Positions 27,727 to 37,017 are shown, counted from the first letter of the stretch. The stretch: DNA of 64,000 nt from Sphingorhabdus sp. 109 (GCF_902506555.1 NZ_LR732707.1:1300803-1364802); one strand, 5' to 3'. The notes: generated by a model from the sequence alone, not told the origin. A program made the numbers and translations.

Positions 27727-29523
27727 ATGCTTGAAAATGTAAGCCAGATCGCAATTTATGCTGGCACTCCCTTGGTCGGTTTGCTCATCTTTGCGCTGAT
27801 CCTCACCCGCCTGTACAAGCGCGCGTCGAAGGAAATCGCTTTCGTCCGGACCGGTTTCGGCGGCGAGAAAGTGGTAATGAACGGCGGCGCCATGGTGTTC
27901 CCGGTCTTCCATGAAACCATGCCGGTGAACATGAACACCGTGCGGCTGGCGGTCGAGCGCAACAATGTCGACGCGCTGATCACGCTGGATCGCCTGCGGA
28001 TCGATGTGAAGGCGGAGTTTTACGTACGCGTCCGTCAGGATGCCCAGTCGCTGGCAATGGCGGCCCAGACTCTCGGCCTGCGGACGATGCAGCCGGAGAT
28101 GCTGAAGGACCTGGTCGAGGGCAAGTTCGTCGACGCGCTTCGTTCGGTTGCTGCGGGCATGACGATGAACGAATTGCACGAACAGCGCGCCGATTTCGTT
28201 CAAAAGGTGCAACAGGCCTCGTCTAGCGATCTGGCGATGAACGGCCTGGAACTGGAATCGGTATCGCTCACCGGGCTGGACCAGACCAGCATCGAACATT
28301 TCAACGCCAATAACGCCTTTGACGCCGAGGGTCTGACCAAGCTGACCGAGCAGATCGAACTGCGTAAGAAAGCGCGCAACGATATCGAGCAGGATACCCG
28401 CGTGCAGATCGAGACGAAGAATCTCCAGGCCGACCAGCGCTCTTTCGAAATCAGCCGGGACAATGAATTTGCCCGGCTCGAGCAGGAGCGCGAGGTCGAG
28501 GTTCGCCGGGCCATCCAGGCATCGGAGGTGGCCAAGGAACAGGCTGGTCGCGATCGCGACGCCAAGGACGCGCAGATCAAGGCGAAACAGCAGGTCGACA
28601 GCAGCCAGATTGAGGCCGACCGGGCTGTCGAAGAGGCGCGGATCGCCCAGACCCAGGCGATCGAAATCGCCCGTCAGGAGCAGCAGATCGCGATCCAGAA
28701 CAAGTCGCGCGAGGAAAGCCAGGCCAAGGCGGAAGCCGACGCGGCCCGCGCCAAGGCCGTCGCCGCCGAGGAACAGGTCACCAGCGCACGGGAAACCGAA
28801 ATCGCCGACCGCGACAAGCGCATCGAACTGATCGAGGCGTCGAAACAGGCCGAGCGTCAGGCCATTGGCGTAAAGGTCCAGGCCGAAGCGGAAAAGGAAG
28901 CCGCCGGGAACCGGGCCGCCGCCATGCGCCTCGATGCCGAAGGCGAAGCAGAAGCAGAGAAGCTTCGCGCCGAAGCGGCGCGGGTGCGTTTCGAGGTCGA
29001 AGCTGCCGGTCAACGCGCGATCAACGAAGCGGCGAACATATTGTCCTCCGACCAGATCTCGCTGCAGACCAAAATGGCCTTGCTCAAGGTTTTGCCAGAA
29101 GTCATCCGGGAATCGGCCAAGCCAATGGAGGCGATCGATTCGATCAAAATCGTCCAGCTCGACGGGATCAACCAGACTGGCAGCGGCGGCAATGGTGTCG
29201 CCAGCAAGGGCGGAGCCGGCAATGGAAGCAGCGGCAATCTGGCAACCGATGCGGTTTCTGCCGCCCTCTCCTATCGCGCCCAAGCGCCGGTCATTGATGG
29301 CCTGATGAAGGAACTGGGCCTGGACGGATCCTCGCTGGAAAATCTGGTATCGGGGGCGACCAAGGTCACGCAGGAATCCGCTGCTGAGGCTCCAGCCAAA
29401 ACCGCGCTGGAGGAGAAACCGGCCAAAGCGGCGCTCCGCTCGGACAAAAAGGATGACGGCCCGGCCGCAGCCAAGGCAGCGGCTCCGGAAAGCGATCCTG
29501 GAGAAAAACCGGAGGCGGACTGA
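27727..29523 (+). CDS. yqiK: Flotillin-like SPFH protein (YqiK type)
   Basis: 598 residues. A short N-terminal membrane segment (IYAGTPLVGLLIFALILTRLY) is followed by the SPFH/PHB domain (about 30-200) and a long alpha-helical coiled coil with Glu/Ala/Arg/Lys-rich repeats (about 210-430). The C-terminal region begins with a Gly/Ser-rich linker (about 485-500) and ends in a low-complexity Ala/Lys/Glu tail. Flotillins oligomerise on the inner membrane and organise microdomains. AAAGAGAG lies upstream of the ATG. Pairing with yqiJ is the classical context. Confidence 0.92.
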   Translation: MLENVSQIAIYAGTPLVGLLIFALILTRLYKRASKEIAFVRTGFGGEKVVMNGGAMVFPVFHETMPVNMNTVRLAVERNNVDALITLDRLRIDVKAEFYVRVRQDAQSLAMAAQTLGLRTMQPEMLKDLVEGKFVDALRSVAAGMTMNELHEQRADFVQKVQQASSSDLAMNGLELESVSLTGLDQTSIEHFNANNAFDAEGLTKLTEQIELRKKARNDIEQDTRVQIETKNLQADQRSFEISRDNEFARLEQEREVEVRRAIQASEVAKEQAGRDRDAKDAQIKAKQQVDSSQIEADRAVEEARIAQTQAIEIARQEQQIAIQNKSREESQAKAEADAARAKAVAAEEQVTSARETEIADRDKRIELIEASKQAERQAIGVKVQAEAEKEAAGNRAAAMRLDAEGEAEAEKLRAEAARVRFEVEAAGQRAINEAANILSSDQISLQTKMALLKVLPEVIRESAKPMEAIDSIKIVQLDGINQTGSGGNGVASKGGAGNGSSGNLATDAVSAALSYRAQAPVIDGLMKELGLDGSSLENLVSGATKVTQESAAEAPAKTALEEKPAKAALRSDKKDDGPAAAKAAAPESDPGEKPEAD

Positions 29524-29562
29524 ACAGGCGGCCCGTCAACGGCCGCCCCATTCACGGGTCTG

Positions 29563-30429
29563 CTAGAAAGTATATCCCACGCCGATGGCGCCGAAAAACT
29601 GGTTGGCGCTGCCGCGGATCGAGGTCACCGGAGACCGTTTCGGGTCGCCGAGCATGCGGGAATAGCCGCCGAGAAAAATCATGCTGAAACCGCCGTTGGT
29701 GACGTCGCCGTCCAGATCAACCGCGGTCAGCATCGTCGCGCCGACATTTTTCCAGCCGCTGTCTGCGGAGAAGGTCGGCAGGCCACTGGCCGCCGAGCCG
29801 GTCGGGGATATGCTGAAATAATAGTCGGCATAATCATCGTCGACATATTCCGCGTTGATCGAAAAGCTGGTGGCGATGCCGCGGCTGAGCGGCGTGAAAT
29901 AGGTCAGACTGGGGAAGACGACCATGCCGTCATGCGCGCCCGCGACATCCCAGCGCACATCAACCTGCGCCGTCAGCGAGTCATAGGGATTGAGCAAGCG
30001 ATTGACCTGAACGCCGGCAAACGGTCCGACCTCGACCGCGAAGTCGAGCTTGCCGAGCGATTTGACCACCTCGTCCTCGATGGAATTGTGCCGGTCAAAC
30101 CGCGCCCGGACCACCGGACCGAAAATGAAATCGACTTTTGCGCCATCGCGATCGGGGATGAAGTCTAGGGCTACGCCCGGTCCCCGCGGCTGAAAATCCA
30201 CGCCTCCGAAACTGCCCAGCACCACCGGCAGAGGCGATACGGTATAGTCGTCGGATCCTTCATAGCTAGACCCCACCGCCACGCCGATTCCGGCGGTCAG
30301 ATAGTCACCGTCAAAAACCGTTTCCCCGGCCGGCATCGGTGCCGGCTCCTCCTGTGCGAAAAGCGGAGAAGACAAGCCGAGCCCAAGGGAGAGTGCGACG
30401 GCATGGCGGAAGATTTTCGATTGTTTCAA
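29563..30429 (-). CDS. MipA/OmpV-family outer-membrane protein
   Basis: 288 residues. The signal peptide (LSLGLGLSSPLFAQ) is followed by a beta-barrel that ends GVGYTF with terminal Phe. The segments GIGVAVGSSYEGSDDY and AVDLDGDVTNGG are typical of the family. MipA in E. coli scaffolds peptidoglycan enzymes; OmpV relatives may act as porins. The start is most likely TTG at 30429 with AGGGAAACAG upstream. It converges on the flotillin gene; a GGCGGCC/GGCCGCC hairpin (29527-29547) lies between the stops. Confidence 0.88.
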   Translation of the reverse strand: MKQSKIFRHAVALSLGLGLSSPLFAQEEPAPMPAGETVFDGDYLTAGIGVAVGSSYEGSDDYTVSPLPVVLGSFGGVDFQPRGPGVALDFIPDRDGAKVDFIFGPVVRARFDRHNSIEDEVVKSLGKLDFAVEVGPFAGVQVNRLLNPYDSLTAQVDVRWDVAGAHDGMVVFPSLTYFTPLSRGIATSFSINAEYVDDDYADYYFSISPTGSAASGLPTFSADSGWKNVGATMLTAVDLDGDVTNGGFSMIFLGGYSRMLGDPKRSPVTSIRGSANQFFGAIGVGYTF

Positions 30430-30525
30430 GACTGTTTCCCTGTTGGTTGCGCGCTGGTTTAACGCGCGGACCGCCGAACGGTTCCATCCCGCTATAAAGC
30501 CCGAAACCAGAAAGGCATAGCTTTG

Positions 30526-31236
30526 CTAGGCCGGTTGTCTCTCTGCCATCATCGCCAACAGTCCCAAAAATTGTTCCGGCAGATCATCGAGTGCGAGCTC
30601 CTCCCAGAATCCGCTGGCTTCCGACAATTTCTCGAATAAAACACAAAGCTCCGGATCAAGCCAGCTTCCGGTCCGGTTCCGGACCTCGGCCAGCGCGGCT
30701 TCCCTCCCATGGGCGCTGTACACATCATCAACAGTCTGCGCCAGAAGGGCAATGCGGGCAGCGATGTGGATATCACGACCGCCAAGTCCAAGCGGCAGAC
30801 CACCGCTGTCCCAATGTTCACCGACATGCGCGAGGGCGATGGCCACATCTTCTGAACTGTCCGGCTGCCGGGCGAGATCGGATCCGTACACGCGACGATG
30901 CGCCCTGCTTCCCGGCCTGTTCCCGCCGCCATGTTCGGCATTCGGAACCTGCGGCGGCTCCCGTCTGTGGACGGGCGCACCGACGCCGGCCACACCCGTC
31001 CAGTAATCGTCAAGTTCCTTCAACAGCACTGCGCAACAGACATCACGCAGATTATCACCCTTCATCCCCCTGGCCATTGCTATCTGGATGCCTATCCAGC
31101 AGGAGCGAATACTTGGTCCGGCGGACTGTCCCTCGCTGAGATCCAGCGCCAAGAAAAAGGCGTCGACAATCTCCGGCAGGCGGGCCTGTTGCGTCCCATC
31201 TTTCTGGTTGAATAGCATATGGCGGGATTGATACAT
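30526..31236 (-). CDS. Degenerate HD-GYP-like protein
   Basis: 236 residues. The C-terminal half (EHWDSGGLPLGLGGRDI, then HIAARIALLAQTVDDVY and GSWLDPELCVLF) clearly matches the second half of HD-GYP-type domains. The first half lacks the HD pair: where catalytic HD and following His residues are expected there is KELDDYWTGVAG, then a Pro/Arg/Gly-rich stretch. It is therefore unlikely to hydrolyse cyclic di-GMP and may be a sensor or scaffold, or a decaying gene. The ATG at 31236 has AGGAG about 8 nt upstream. Confidence 0.65.
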   Translation of the reverse strand: MYQSRHMLFNQKDGTQQARLPEIVDAFFLALDLSEGQSAGPSIRSCWIGIQIAMARGMKGDNLRDVCCAVLLKELDDYWTGVAGVGAPVHRREPPQVPNAEHGGGNRPGSRAHRRVYGSDLARQPDSSEDVAIALAHVGEHWDSGGLPLGLGGRDIHIAARIALLAQTVDDVYSAHGREAALAEVRNRTGSWLDPELCVLFEKLSEASGFWEELALDDLPEQFLGLLAMMAERQPA

Positions 31237-31306
31237 TATACGCGGCTCCTGATCGGTCTCAGGAGAATGCCGCGAGAGTCCTAGGTAACGGTTAATTTCG
31301 ATCCGA

Positions 31307-31816
31307 TTAAAGGATATATTTCATCTGCACCGCATAATGGGCATCATCGCTGCCGATCGTGAACTGCGCGGACTTGAATTTCGGTGGCCCCATGCCGATC
31401 CTAGGGTTGCGGGAAAAGCCGAAACCTTCGCGCGGCAGAAACAGCCGCAGGTCCATTTTCCCATTGGCGTTCTCATCATGAACCAGCGCCACGGCATAAG
31501 TTCCCGGCTTCACGTCGGCGATCTGGATGGTCTGGGCCTTGACCGCGGATATCTTGAGTTTGCGGGCCTGCTTATCCTTGCTGCAATCCGGGAAAAATTT
31601 CGGATTTGCGCTCAGACATACCAGCACATTGCCCTTGTCGGAACGAAGCCCGGTGATCGCCAGATCGATCGAGGCCGAGATGCCTGGTACCGGACCAGCC
31701 GGTGCTTCACTTGCGGACGCGGTCGTTCCGAGCATAAGCGCCGAAACGGCCCCCAATATCGGCAAGCCCGATATCCGTGCCGCAAACCTTGTCCCAAAAG
31801 CGAAAGTACAACCCAT
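31307..31816 (-). CDS. Secreted DUF2141 protein
   Basis: 169 residues from ATG 31816, where GAGGGA precedes the start; an ATG at 31849 lacks a ribosome site. The signal peptide spans about 14-36 (LPILGAVSALMLGTTASA). The DUF2141 domain follows, with GNVLVCLSANPKFFPDCS, the GTYAVALVHDENANGKMD strand and GFGFSRNPRIGMGPP, all diagnostic. Function is unknown; members are extracellular or periplasmic. The first 110 bp overlap the end of the upstream sterol-desaturase-type gene in another frame. It lies at the edge of the carotenoid cluster and is probably co-transcribed with that gene. Confidence 0.85.
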   Translation of the reverse strand: MGCTFAFGTRFAARISGLPILGAVSALMLGTTASASEAPAGPVPGISASIDLAITGLRSDKGNVLVCLSANPKFFPDCSKDKQARKLKISAVKAQTIQIADVKPGTYAVALVHDENANGKMDLRLFLPREGFGFSRNPRIGMGPPKFKSAQFTIGSDDAHYAVQMKYIL

Positions 31817-32471
31817 AATTCCCTCGATATGCTTCGTGATGTTTCTCATGATGGGTCGCGGTGATCAGCCACTGGCCCAATTGCCCGCGAACCATCCAGC
31901 GGGGAAACATTTCCCATCCCATATGATTGGATACGCCCATAACCGTCATGGTCAACAATACCAAACCCAAAACGCCGACATGAATCGGGATCGCGATCAC
32001 CAGAGCCGGAATGACAATCGCCCCGCTGATCGCTTCGACCGGGTGAAAGCTCATCGCGGCCCAGGCGGTCGGCGGCCGGCTGTCGTGGTGGACGGCGTGG
32101 GCGATCCGGAACCATTTCGGCCGGTGAAACAACCGGTGGGTCCAGTAAAACCAGGTGTCATGCAAAAAAAGATAGAGAAAAAAGGAAAGCGGCAAATACC
32201 ACAAGGGGTACATATTAAGGTCGGTATAAATTCGGGTCCAGCCGGCATTTTGCCAGCCCCATGCAACGACACCCGCAGGCACGCCATAAATGGCGGCAGA
32301 CAGCAGTGACCAGCGAATTTCCCGGCCGATTTGCGGTCTCAGTGTTTCATATTGGCCAGGATGCACCCGCCCGGTCAGCCAGGCAAAAAAGCCGCTGCTG
32401 AGCAGATAGCGGCCACCGACGATGATCGTCATGGCAACGGCTGATAGCAGCACGGGAAGCGCATAGTTCAT
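31707..32471 (-). CDS. crtG: Sterol desaturase/fatty-acid hydroxylase family protein, probable carotenoid 2,2'-beta-hydroxylase
   Basis: 254 residues from ATG 32471. The di-iron His motifs of the family are present: HDTWFYWTH (104-112), H116, AHAVHH (to 128-129) and HHEKHH (207-212). Four to five transmembrane helices flank them. Its place divergent from crtYIB and its resemblance to CrtG of Brevundimonas-type clusters favour C-2 hydroxylation of beta-ionone rings, which with CrtZ gives nostoxanthin-type pigments. CrtZ itself is shorter (about 160-175) and differs in motif pattern, so it is not this gene. The 3' end overlaps the DUF2141 gene by 110 bp. Confidence 0.68.
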   Translation of the reverse strand: MNYALPVLLSAVAMTIIVGGRYLLSSGFFAWLTGRVHPGQYETLRPQIGREIRWSLLSAAIYGVPAGVVAWGWQNAGWTRIYTDLNMYPLWYLPLSFFLYLFLHDTWFYWTHRLFHRPKWFRIAHAVHHDSRPPTAWAAMSFHPVEAISGAIVIPALVIAIPIHVGVLGLVLLTMTVMGVSNHMGWEMFPRWMVRGQLGQWLITATHHEKHHEAYRGNYGLYFRFWDKVCGTDIGLADIGGRFGAYARNDRVRK

Positions 32472-32581
32472 GACACCGGAATATGGCGCGCACCGGCCGG
32501 GAGCAAGCGATAATAGATTATCATCACTACCGGCTTTCAGACAGGCTTTCCCCTGCTTCCCCCATCGGCTAAGGCACGGTA

Positions 32582-33754
32582 ATGCCGAAGAAAGCGCCCT
32601 CCTCCCTGCAATATGATCTGGCGATTGCCGGCGGTGGACTGGCGGGCGGACTGATTGCGCTTGCTCTGACAAAATTGCGGCCGGAACTGCATATCACCTT
32701 GGTCGAGGCGGAGAACCAGTTCGGCGGCAACCATATCTGGTCCTTTTTCGAAAGTGACATCGAGCCGGAGCACCGCTGGCTGCTCGATCCGCTGATCTCT
32801 CGCCAATGGGACGGTTATGACGTCCATTTCCCGAAATATAGCCGCCGACTGAACAACGGCTATTTTTCGATCGAATCCGTCAAACTCGACGCCGAATTGC
32901 GAAAGCGATTACCACCAGAGGCATTGCTCAGCGGGCAACGGGCCGAGAGCGTGGAAAGCAGCCGGGTTCAGCTGGCAGATGGTACAGAAATCACCGCAAA
33001 GGCGGTGCTGGATGTGCGCGGTGGCGGGGATATGTCAGCGCTGGAAACCGGTTGGCAGAAATTCTGCGGCCAGATGCTGAAACTGCGCCGGCCGCACGGA
33101 CTGGAACGTCCTGTGATCATGGATGCGACAGTCGAGCAAATTGACGGCTACCGGTTCGTCTACTGCCTGCCTTTCAGCGAGACCGAGATTTTTGTCGAGG
33201 ACACTTATTATGCCGACATGCCCGATCTCGACAGCGCGACTTCCCACGGCCGGATTGCCGACTATGCGGCGCAGCGGGGATGGGAAATCGAAGCGGTGCT
33301 CAGCGAGGAGAAGGGTCAGCTTCCCGTCATTTACGGCGGCGATTTCGATGCTTTCTGGCAGGCCAACGGGGCGCTCGACGCGCGCGCCGGGGCGCGGGCG
33401 GCGCTGATCCAGCCGATCACCAGCTATTCGCTTCCGATGGCGGTACGGACCGCGATGCTGATTGCCGAAACGCCCGAGATCGACCAGCAGAAGCTGGATG
33501 AAATGCTGCGCAATCTTGCCCAAAAACATTGGAAGGACGGCAAATTCTACCGGCTGCTCTGCGCTTTCCTGTTCCTCGGCGCCGATCCGGCAAAACGTTA
33601 CAAGACTCTGCAACATACCTATGCCAAGGACGAGTCATTGCTTGCCCGTTTCTATTCCGGTAAATCCACCCGAATGGACAAGCTCAGCCTGCTGACCGGC
33701 AAACCACCGATCCCCGTGTCCCGCGCCATCCCGCTTTTGTTGAAATATAGATGA
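32582..33754 (+). CDS. crtY: Lycopene beta-cyclase
   Basis: 390 residues. It cyclises both ends of lycopene to beta-carotene. The N-terminal Rossmann motif AGGGLAGGLIAL binds the flavin/NAD cofactor. EAENQFGGNHIWSFF, the CLPFSETEIFVEDTYY region and SYSLPMAVRTA are typical of bacterial CrtY. It is first in a crtY-crtI-crtB operon; crtI starts 13 bp after the stop. It is divergent from crtG, with a 110-bp shared promoter region. Confidence 0.95.
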   Translation: MPKKAPSSLQYDLAIAGGGLAGGLIALALTKLRPELHITLVEAENQFGGNHIWSFFESDIEPEHRWLLDPLISRQWDGYDVHFPKYSRRLNNGYFSIESVKLDAELRKRLPPEALLSGQRAESVESSRVQLADGTEITAKAVLDVRGGGDMSALETGWQKFCGQMLKLRRPHGLERPVIMDATVEQIDGYRFVYCLPFSETEIFVEDTYYADMPDLDSATSHGRIADYAAQRGWEIEAVLSEEKGQLPVIYGGDFDAFWQANGALDARAGARAALIQPITSYSLPMAVRTAMLIAETPEIDQQKLDEMLRNLAQKHWKDGKFYRLLCAFLFLGADPAKRYKTLQHTYAKDESLLARFYSGKSTRMDKLSLLTGKPPIPVSRAIPLLLKYR

Positions 33755-33767
33755 GTATGATTGTCCG

Positions 33768-35279
33768 ATGAGTGATTTCGCCAAATCGCAGAATGAACTG
33801 TTCAAGAAAGCCGCCGTTATCGGCTCCGGTTTCGGCGGCCTGGCGCTTGCCATCCGGCTGCAGTCGGCCGGTATCCAGACGACCATATTGGAAGGTCGCG
33901 ACAAGCCGGGCGGGCGCGCTTATTATTGGGAAAAGGAAGGCTTTATCTTTGACGGCGGACCGACCGTCATCACCGATCCCGACTGTCTTTCCCAGCTATG
34001 GGATCTGACTGGACATGACATGGCGAAGGATATCGAACTGATGCCGGTATCGCCATTCTACCGTCTCAACTGGCCCGACGGCACGAATTTCGACTATGTC
34101 AACGATCCGGAGGAGCTCTACGCCAATATCGCGGCGATCGAACCCGACGATGTCGAAGGGTATAAGAAATTCCTCGAATATAGCGGCGGGCTCTACGAAG
34201 AAGGCTATGTCAAGCTGGGCACCAAGGCGTTTCTCGATTTCAAGTCGATGATCAAGGCGGCCCCTGCACTGATGAAATATCAGGCCTATCGTTCGGTCTA
34301 TGCCAAGGTTTCCGGCTTTGTCAAAAACGAAAAACTGCGGGAATTCCTCTCGTTCCAGACCCTGCTCGTCGGCGGCAATCCGATGAAGACCAGCGCGATA
34401 TATGGCCTCATCCACAAGCTGGAACGGCTAGGAGGAGTCTGGTTCGCCAAGGGCGGGACCAACATGCTGGTTGCCGCAATGGTCAAGCATTTTGAACGGA
34501 TCGGCGGGGTGATCCGGCTTGATGATCCGGTGACCAGCATTGATACGATCGGTGATCGCGTGTCCGGTATCACCTGCAAATCGGGCTGGAGCGAACGCTT
34601 TGATGCAGTCGCCTCCAATGCCGACGTCATGCACAGCTATCGCGATCTGCTGACGCACAAGCATCGCAGCGCGACCGTCACCGGCAAGCTGAAACGAAAG
34701 ACTTATTCACCCTCCCTGTTCGTCGTCCATTTCGGCATGAAGGGCAGCTGGCCGGGCATTCCGCACCATATGATCCTGTTTGGCCCCCGCTATAAAGGGC
34801 TGCTCGAGGATATTTACGACAATGGGGTGCTGCCCAGCGACTTTTCGCTTTATCTCCACCATCCGACGGTCACCGACCCGGAAATGGCCCCCGAAGGGCA
34901 TAGCACATTTTACGTGCTGGCGCCGGTCCCGCATCAGGGCAAGCTGCCGATCGACTGGGAGGAAATGGGCCCGATCTACGAGAAGCGCATTCTCGATGAA
35001 ATCGGCCACCGCCTGATCCCCGATATCCACGACCGGATCGTCACAAGTTTTCATTACACCCCGCAGGATTTCGGCAGTGATCTCAACGCCCATCTCGGCA
35101 GCGCGTTCAGCCTGGAGCCGCTGCTCACCCAGAGCGCCTGGTTCCGGATGCACAATCGCGACGATATCATCAACAACCTCTATTTCGTGGGCGCCGGCAC
35201 CCATCCCGGAGCGGGGATCCCCGGCGTGGTGGGCAGCGCCAAGGCAACCGCGGAACTGATGCTGGAAGATCTCGGATAG
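33768..35279 (+). CDS. crtI: Phytoene desaturase
   Basis: 503 residues, usual for bacterial CrtI, which turns phytoene into lycopene in four steps. The N-terminal FAD motif GSGFGGLALAIRL is followed by GRDKPGGRAYYWEKEGFIFD. The C-terminal NLYFVGAGTHPGAGIPGV is the carotenoid-desaturase signature, completed by GSAKATAEL. It lies between crtY and crtB with only 5 bp before crtB, so the three genes are clearly an operon. The enzyme acts at the membrane. Confidence 0.97.
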   Translation: MSDFAKSQNELFKKAAVIGSGFGGLALAIRLQSAGIQTTILEGRDKPGGRAYYWEKEGFIFDGGPTVITDPDCLSQLWDLTGHDMAKDIELMPVSPFYRLNWPDGTNFDYVNDPEELYANIAAIEPDDVEGYKKFLEYSGGLYEEGYVKLGTKAFLDFKSMIKAAPALMKYQAYRSVYAKVSGFVKNEKLREFLSFQTLLVGGNPMKTSAIYGLIHKLERLGGVWFAKGGTNMLVAAMVKHFERIGGVIRLDDPVTSIDTIGDRVSGITCKSGWSERFDAVASNADVMHSYRDLLTHKHRSATVTGKLKRKTYSPSLFVVHFGMKGSWPGIPHHMILFGPRYKGLLEDIYDNGVLPSDFSLYLHHPTVTDPEMAPEGHSTFYVLAPVPHQGKLPIDWEEMGPIYEKRILDEIGHRLIPDIHDRIVTSFHYTPQDFGSDLNAHLGSAFSLEPLLTQSAWFRMHNRDDIINNLYFVGAGTHPGAGIPGVVGSAKATAELMLEDLG

Positions 35280-35284
35280 CCACG

Positions 35285-36220
35285 ATGAACCGCAAGAATC
35301 TTGTCCTCCACGCCAGAAACAGTATCGAACGCGGATCAAAATCCTTTGCCCGGGCCTCGAAGCTCTTTTCGAAACAGACCCGCGAACGAGCGTGGTTGCT
35401 CTATCACTGGTGCCGCGCCTGCGACGATCTGGCCGATGGCCAGGATCATGGCCACGGCATGTCGACCGTAGCGCATCCGGGAAAAACCATCGCCGCGATG
35501 CGGATGATGACGGCACGTGCGCATGGCGGCGAGCAAACCGGCAATCCGCCTTTCGACGCGTTTGGTGTGGTCGCGCAGGAATGTCATATTCCCAAATATC
35601 TTGCCGATGACATGATCGACGGCTTCGCGCTGGATGCACGAGACTGGCGGCCGGAAACGGAAGAAGACTTATATCAATATTGCTATCATGTCGCCGGTAC
35701 GGTCGGATGCATGATGGCACTGGTGATGGGCGTCTCGTCACGGGACCAGGAGATACTCGATCGCGCCTGCGATCTGGGCCTTGCTTTTCAGCTTGCCAAT
35801 ATTGCGCGCGACGTGGCCGAAGATGCGCAGGCGGGCCGGTGCTATTTGCCGCAAAAATGGCTTGCGGAATCCGGGGTAGATCCGGACCATTTGCTGCAGC
35901 CCGAGAACAGGGATGCACTGGTGCTGCTGGTCAACCGGATCTGCGATCTGGCGGGCGACTATGAAGCCTCTGCGCGGGTTGGTGCAGCCAGCCTGCCCTT
36001 CCGGTCGCGCTGGGCGGTGCTGGCCGCGACGGGCATCTATGGCGATATCGCCAGAGCGATCAGAAAAAGCGGCGGCGCTTCGCTCGAGCGCCGGATATAT
36101 ACAAGCAAGGGCAAGAAACTGGGCTCGATATTAAAAGCCCTTGGCCAGGCCCTTTTCAGTGCACCGCAACGGGACCGTCAGGGTCTGTGGACGAGAGCGC
36201 GTACCACCCGGCTGGCTTAG
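35285..36220 (+). CDS. crtB: Phytoene synthase
   Basis: 311 residues. It condenses two geranylgeranyl diphosphates to phytoene. The first Asp-rich motif CDDLAD (46-51) and the second, NIARDVAED (172-180) with the following GRCYLP, are intact, as is the YCYHVAGTVG segment (132-141). Last gene of the crtYIB operon. Its stop codon overlaps the stop of the opposing inositol-phosphatase gene by 3-4 bp. Confidence 0.97.
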   Translation: MNRKNLVLHARNSIERGSKSFARASKLFSKQTRERAWLLYHWCRACDDLADGQDHGHGMSTVAHPGKTIAAMRMMTARAHGGEQTGNPPFDAFGVVAQECHIPKYLADDMIDGFALDARDWRPETEEDLYQYCYHVAGTVGCMMALVMGVSSRDQEILDRACDLGLAFQLANIARDVAEDAQAGRCYLPQKWLAESGVDPDHLLQPENRDALVLLVNRICDLAGDYEASARVGAASLPFRSRWAVLAATGIYGDIARAIRKSGGASLERRIYTSKGKKLGSILKALGQALFSAPQRDRQGLWTRARTTRLA

Positions 36221-37017
36221 CGGCTGGCACCATTTTCGCTGACATATTTGCCGATCCGCTGCACCGCTTCCTGATAAAGATTCTGCGAACAGCACAAGAC
36301 GCCGAGCGCCTTGCCGTGGGTGCCGTTATAGACCAGCGGCTCGCCCAGCGCATCGGTGACGCTGGCCCCTGCTTCGGTGGCGATGACATGGGCGGCGGCG
36401 ATATCCCACTCATGGCCCCAGCGCGTCGAAGCAACGACGTCGGCCCGGTCATCTGCGACCATCGCCATGCGCAGCGCGATGCTGTTCGGCTTTGGCACAA
36501 TGGTGAACTTCATGTCCGGCGGCAGGCTCTCGGCGGGGATGCGGCAACCGTCATATTGGGACCGCAAGCTGGCGACCAGCTTTCGGCCATTGACCTCGGT
36601 ATGGCTGCCGGCCCTGGCGACCCAGGTTTCCCGCATCGCCGGCGCATCGAGCACTCCGAATATCGGCGCATCGTTCTGGACGAGGGCAATTGATACGCAC
36701 CAGCCGGTCTTGCCCGCGACATAATCCTTGGTCCCGTCAATCGGATCGACCACCCAGGTCAATTCATCACCGGCCCCGCTATGGTCGATATGGGTTTCCT
36801 CGGAAAGCCAACCGGCGGATGGCACCAGCTTTTCCAGCTCTGCGCGCAGGAAGCTGTCAACCGCGAGATCGGCATCGCTAACAATCTGACCGGGGGATTT
36901 CTCCCAGATATTGGCTTCTTTCTTGCCCAGCGCCCACTGCCGCATGGCAAGCGCCCCGCCTTCCCTGGCGATCGCGATAACCCGGTCAAAATCTATGTCA
37001 GCCAATTGTGTCTCCAT
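36217..37017 (-). CDS. Inositol monophosphatase-superfamily enzyme, CysQ-like
   Basis: 266 residues from ATG 37017 (a GTG at 37035 would add six). The Mg2+ site motif WVVDPIDGTKDYV and the second motif WGHEWDIAAAHVIATEAGA are complete; GWLSEETHID supplies the first metal Glu. The superfamily removes phosphate from inositol phosphates, 3'-phosphoadenosine 5'-phosphate or fructose-1,6-bisphosphate. A short CysQ/SuhB-type length and the sequence style favour a PAP phosphatase, but I cannot decide. The stop overlaps that of crtB. It lies downstream of pmbA on the same strand, 73 bp away. Confidence 0.85.
   Translation of the reverse strand: METQLADIDFDRVIAIAREGGALAMRQWALGKKEANIWEKSPGQIVSDADLAVDSFLRAELEKLVPSAGWLSEETHIDHSGAGDELTWVVDPIDGTKDYVAGKTGWCVSIALVQNDAPIFGVLDAPAMRETWVARAGSHTEVNGRKLVASLRSQYDGCRIPAESLPPDMKFTIVPKPNSIALRMAMVADDRADVVASTRWGHEWDIAAAHVIATEAGASVTDALGEPLVYNGTHGKALGVLCCSQNLYQEAVQRIGKYVSENGASR

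Noticed and set aside
27694..29283. 529-codon frame antisense to the flotillin gene
   Set aside because: A complement of the coiled-coil repeats; it reads as Leu/Asp/Gly-rich sequence with no domain.
32537..32827. Minus-strand frame over the crtG-crtY intergenic and crtY start
   Set aside because: No ribosome site, overlaps crtY coding, and the composition is not protein-like.
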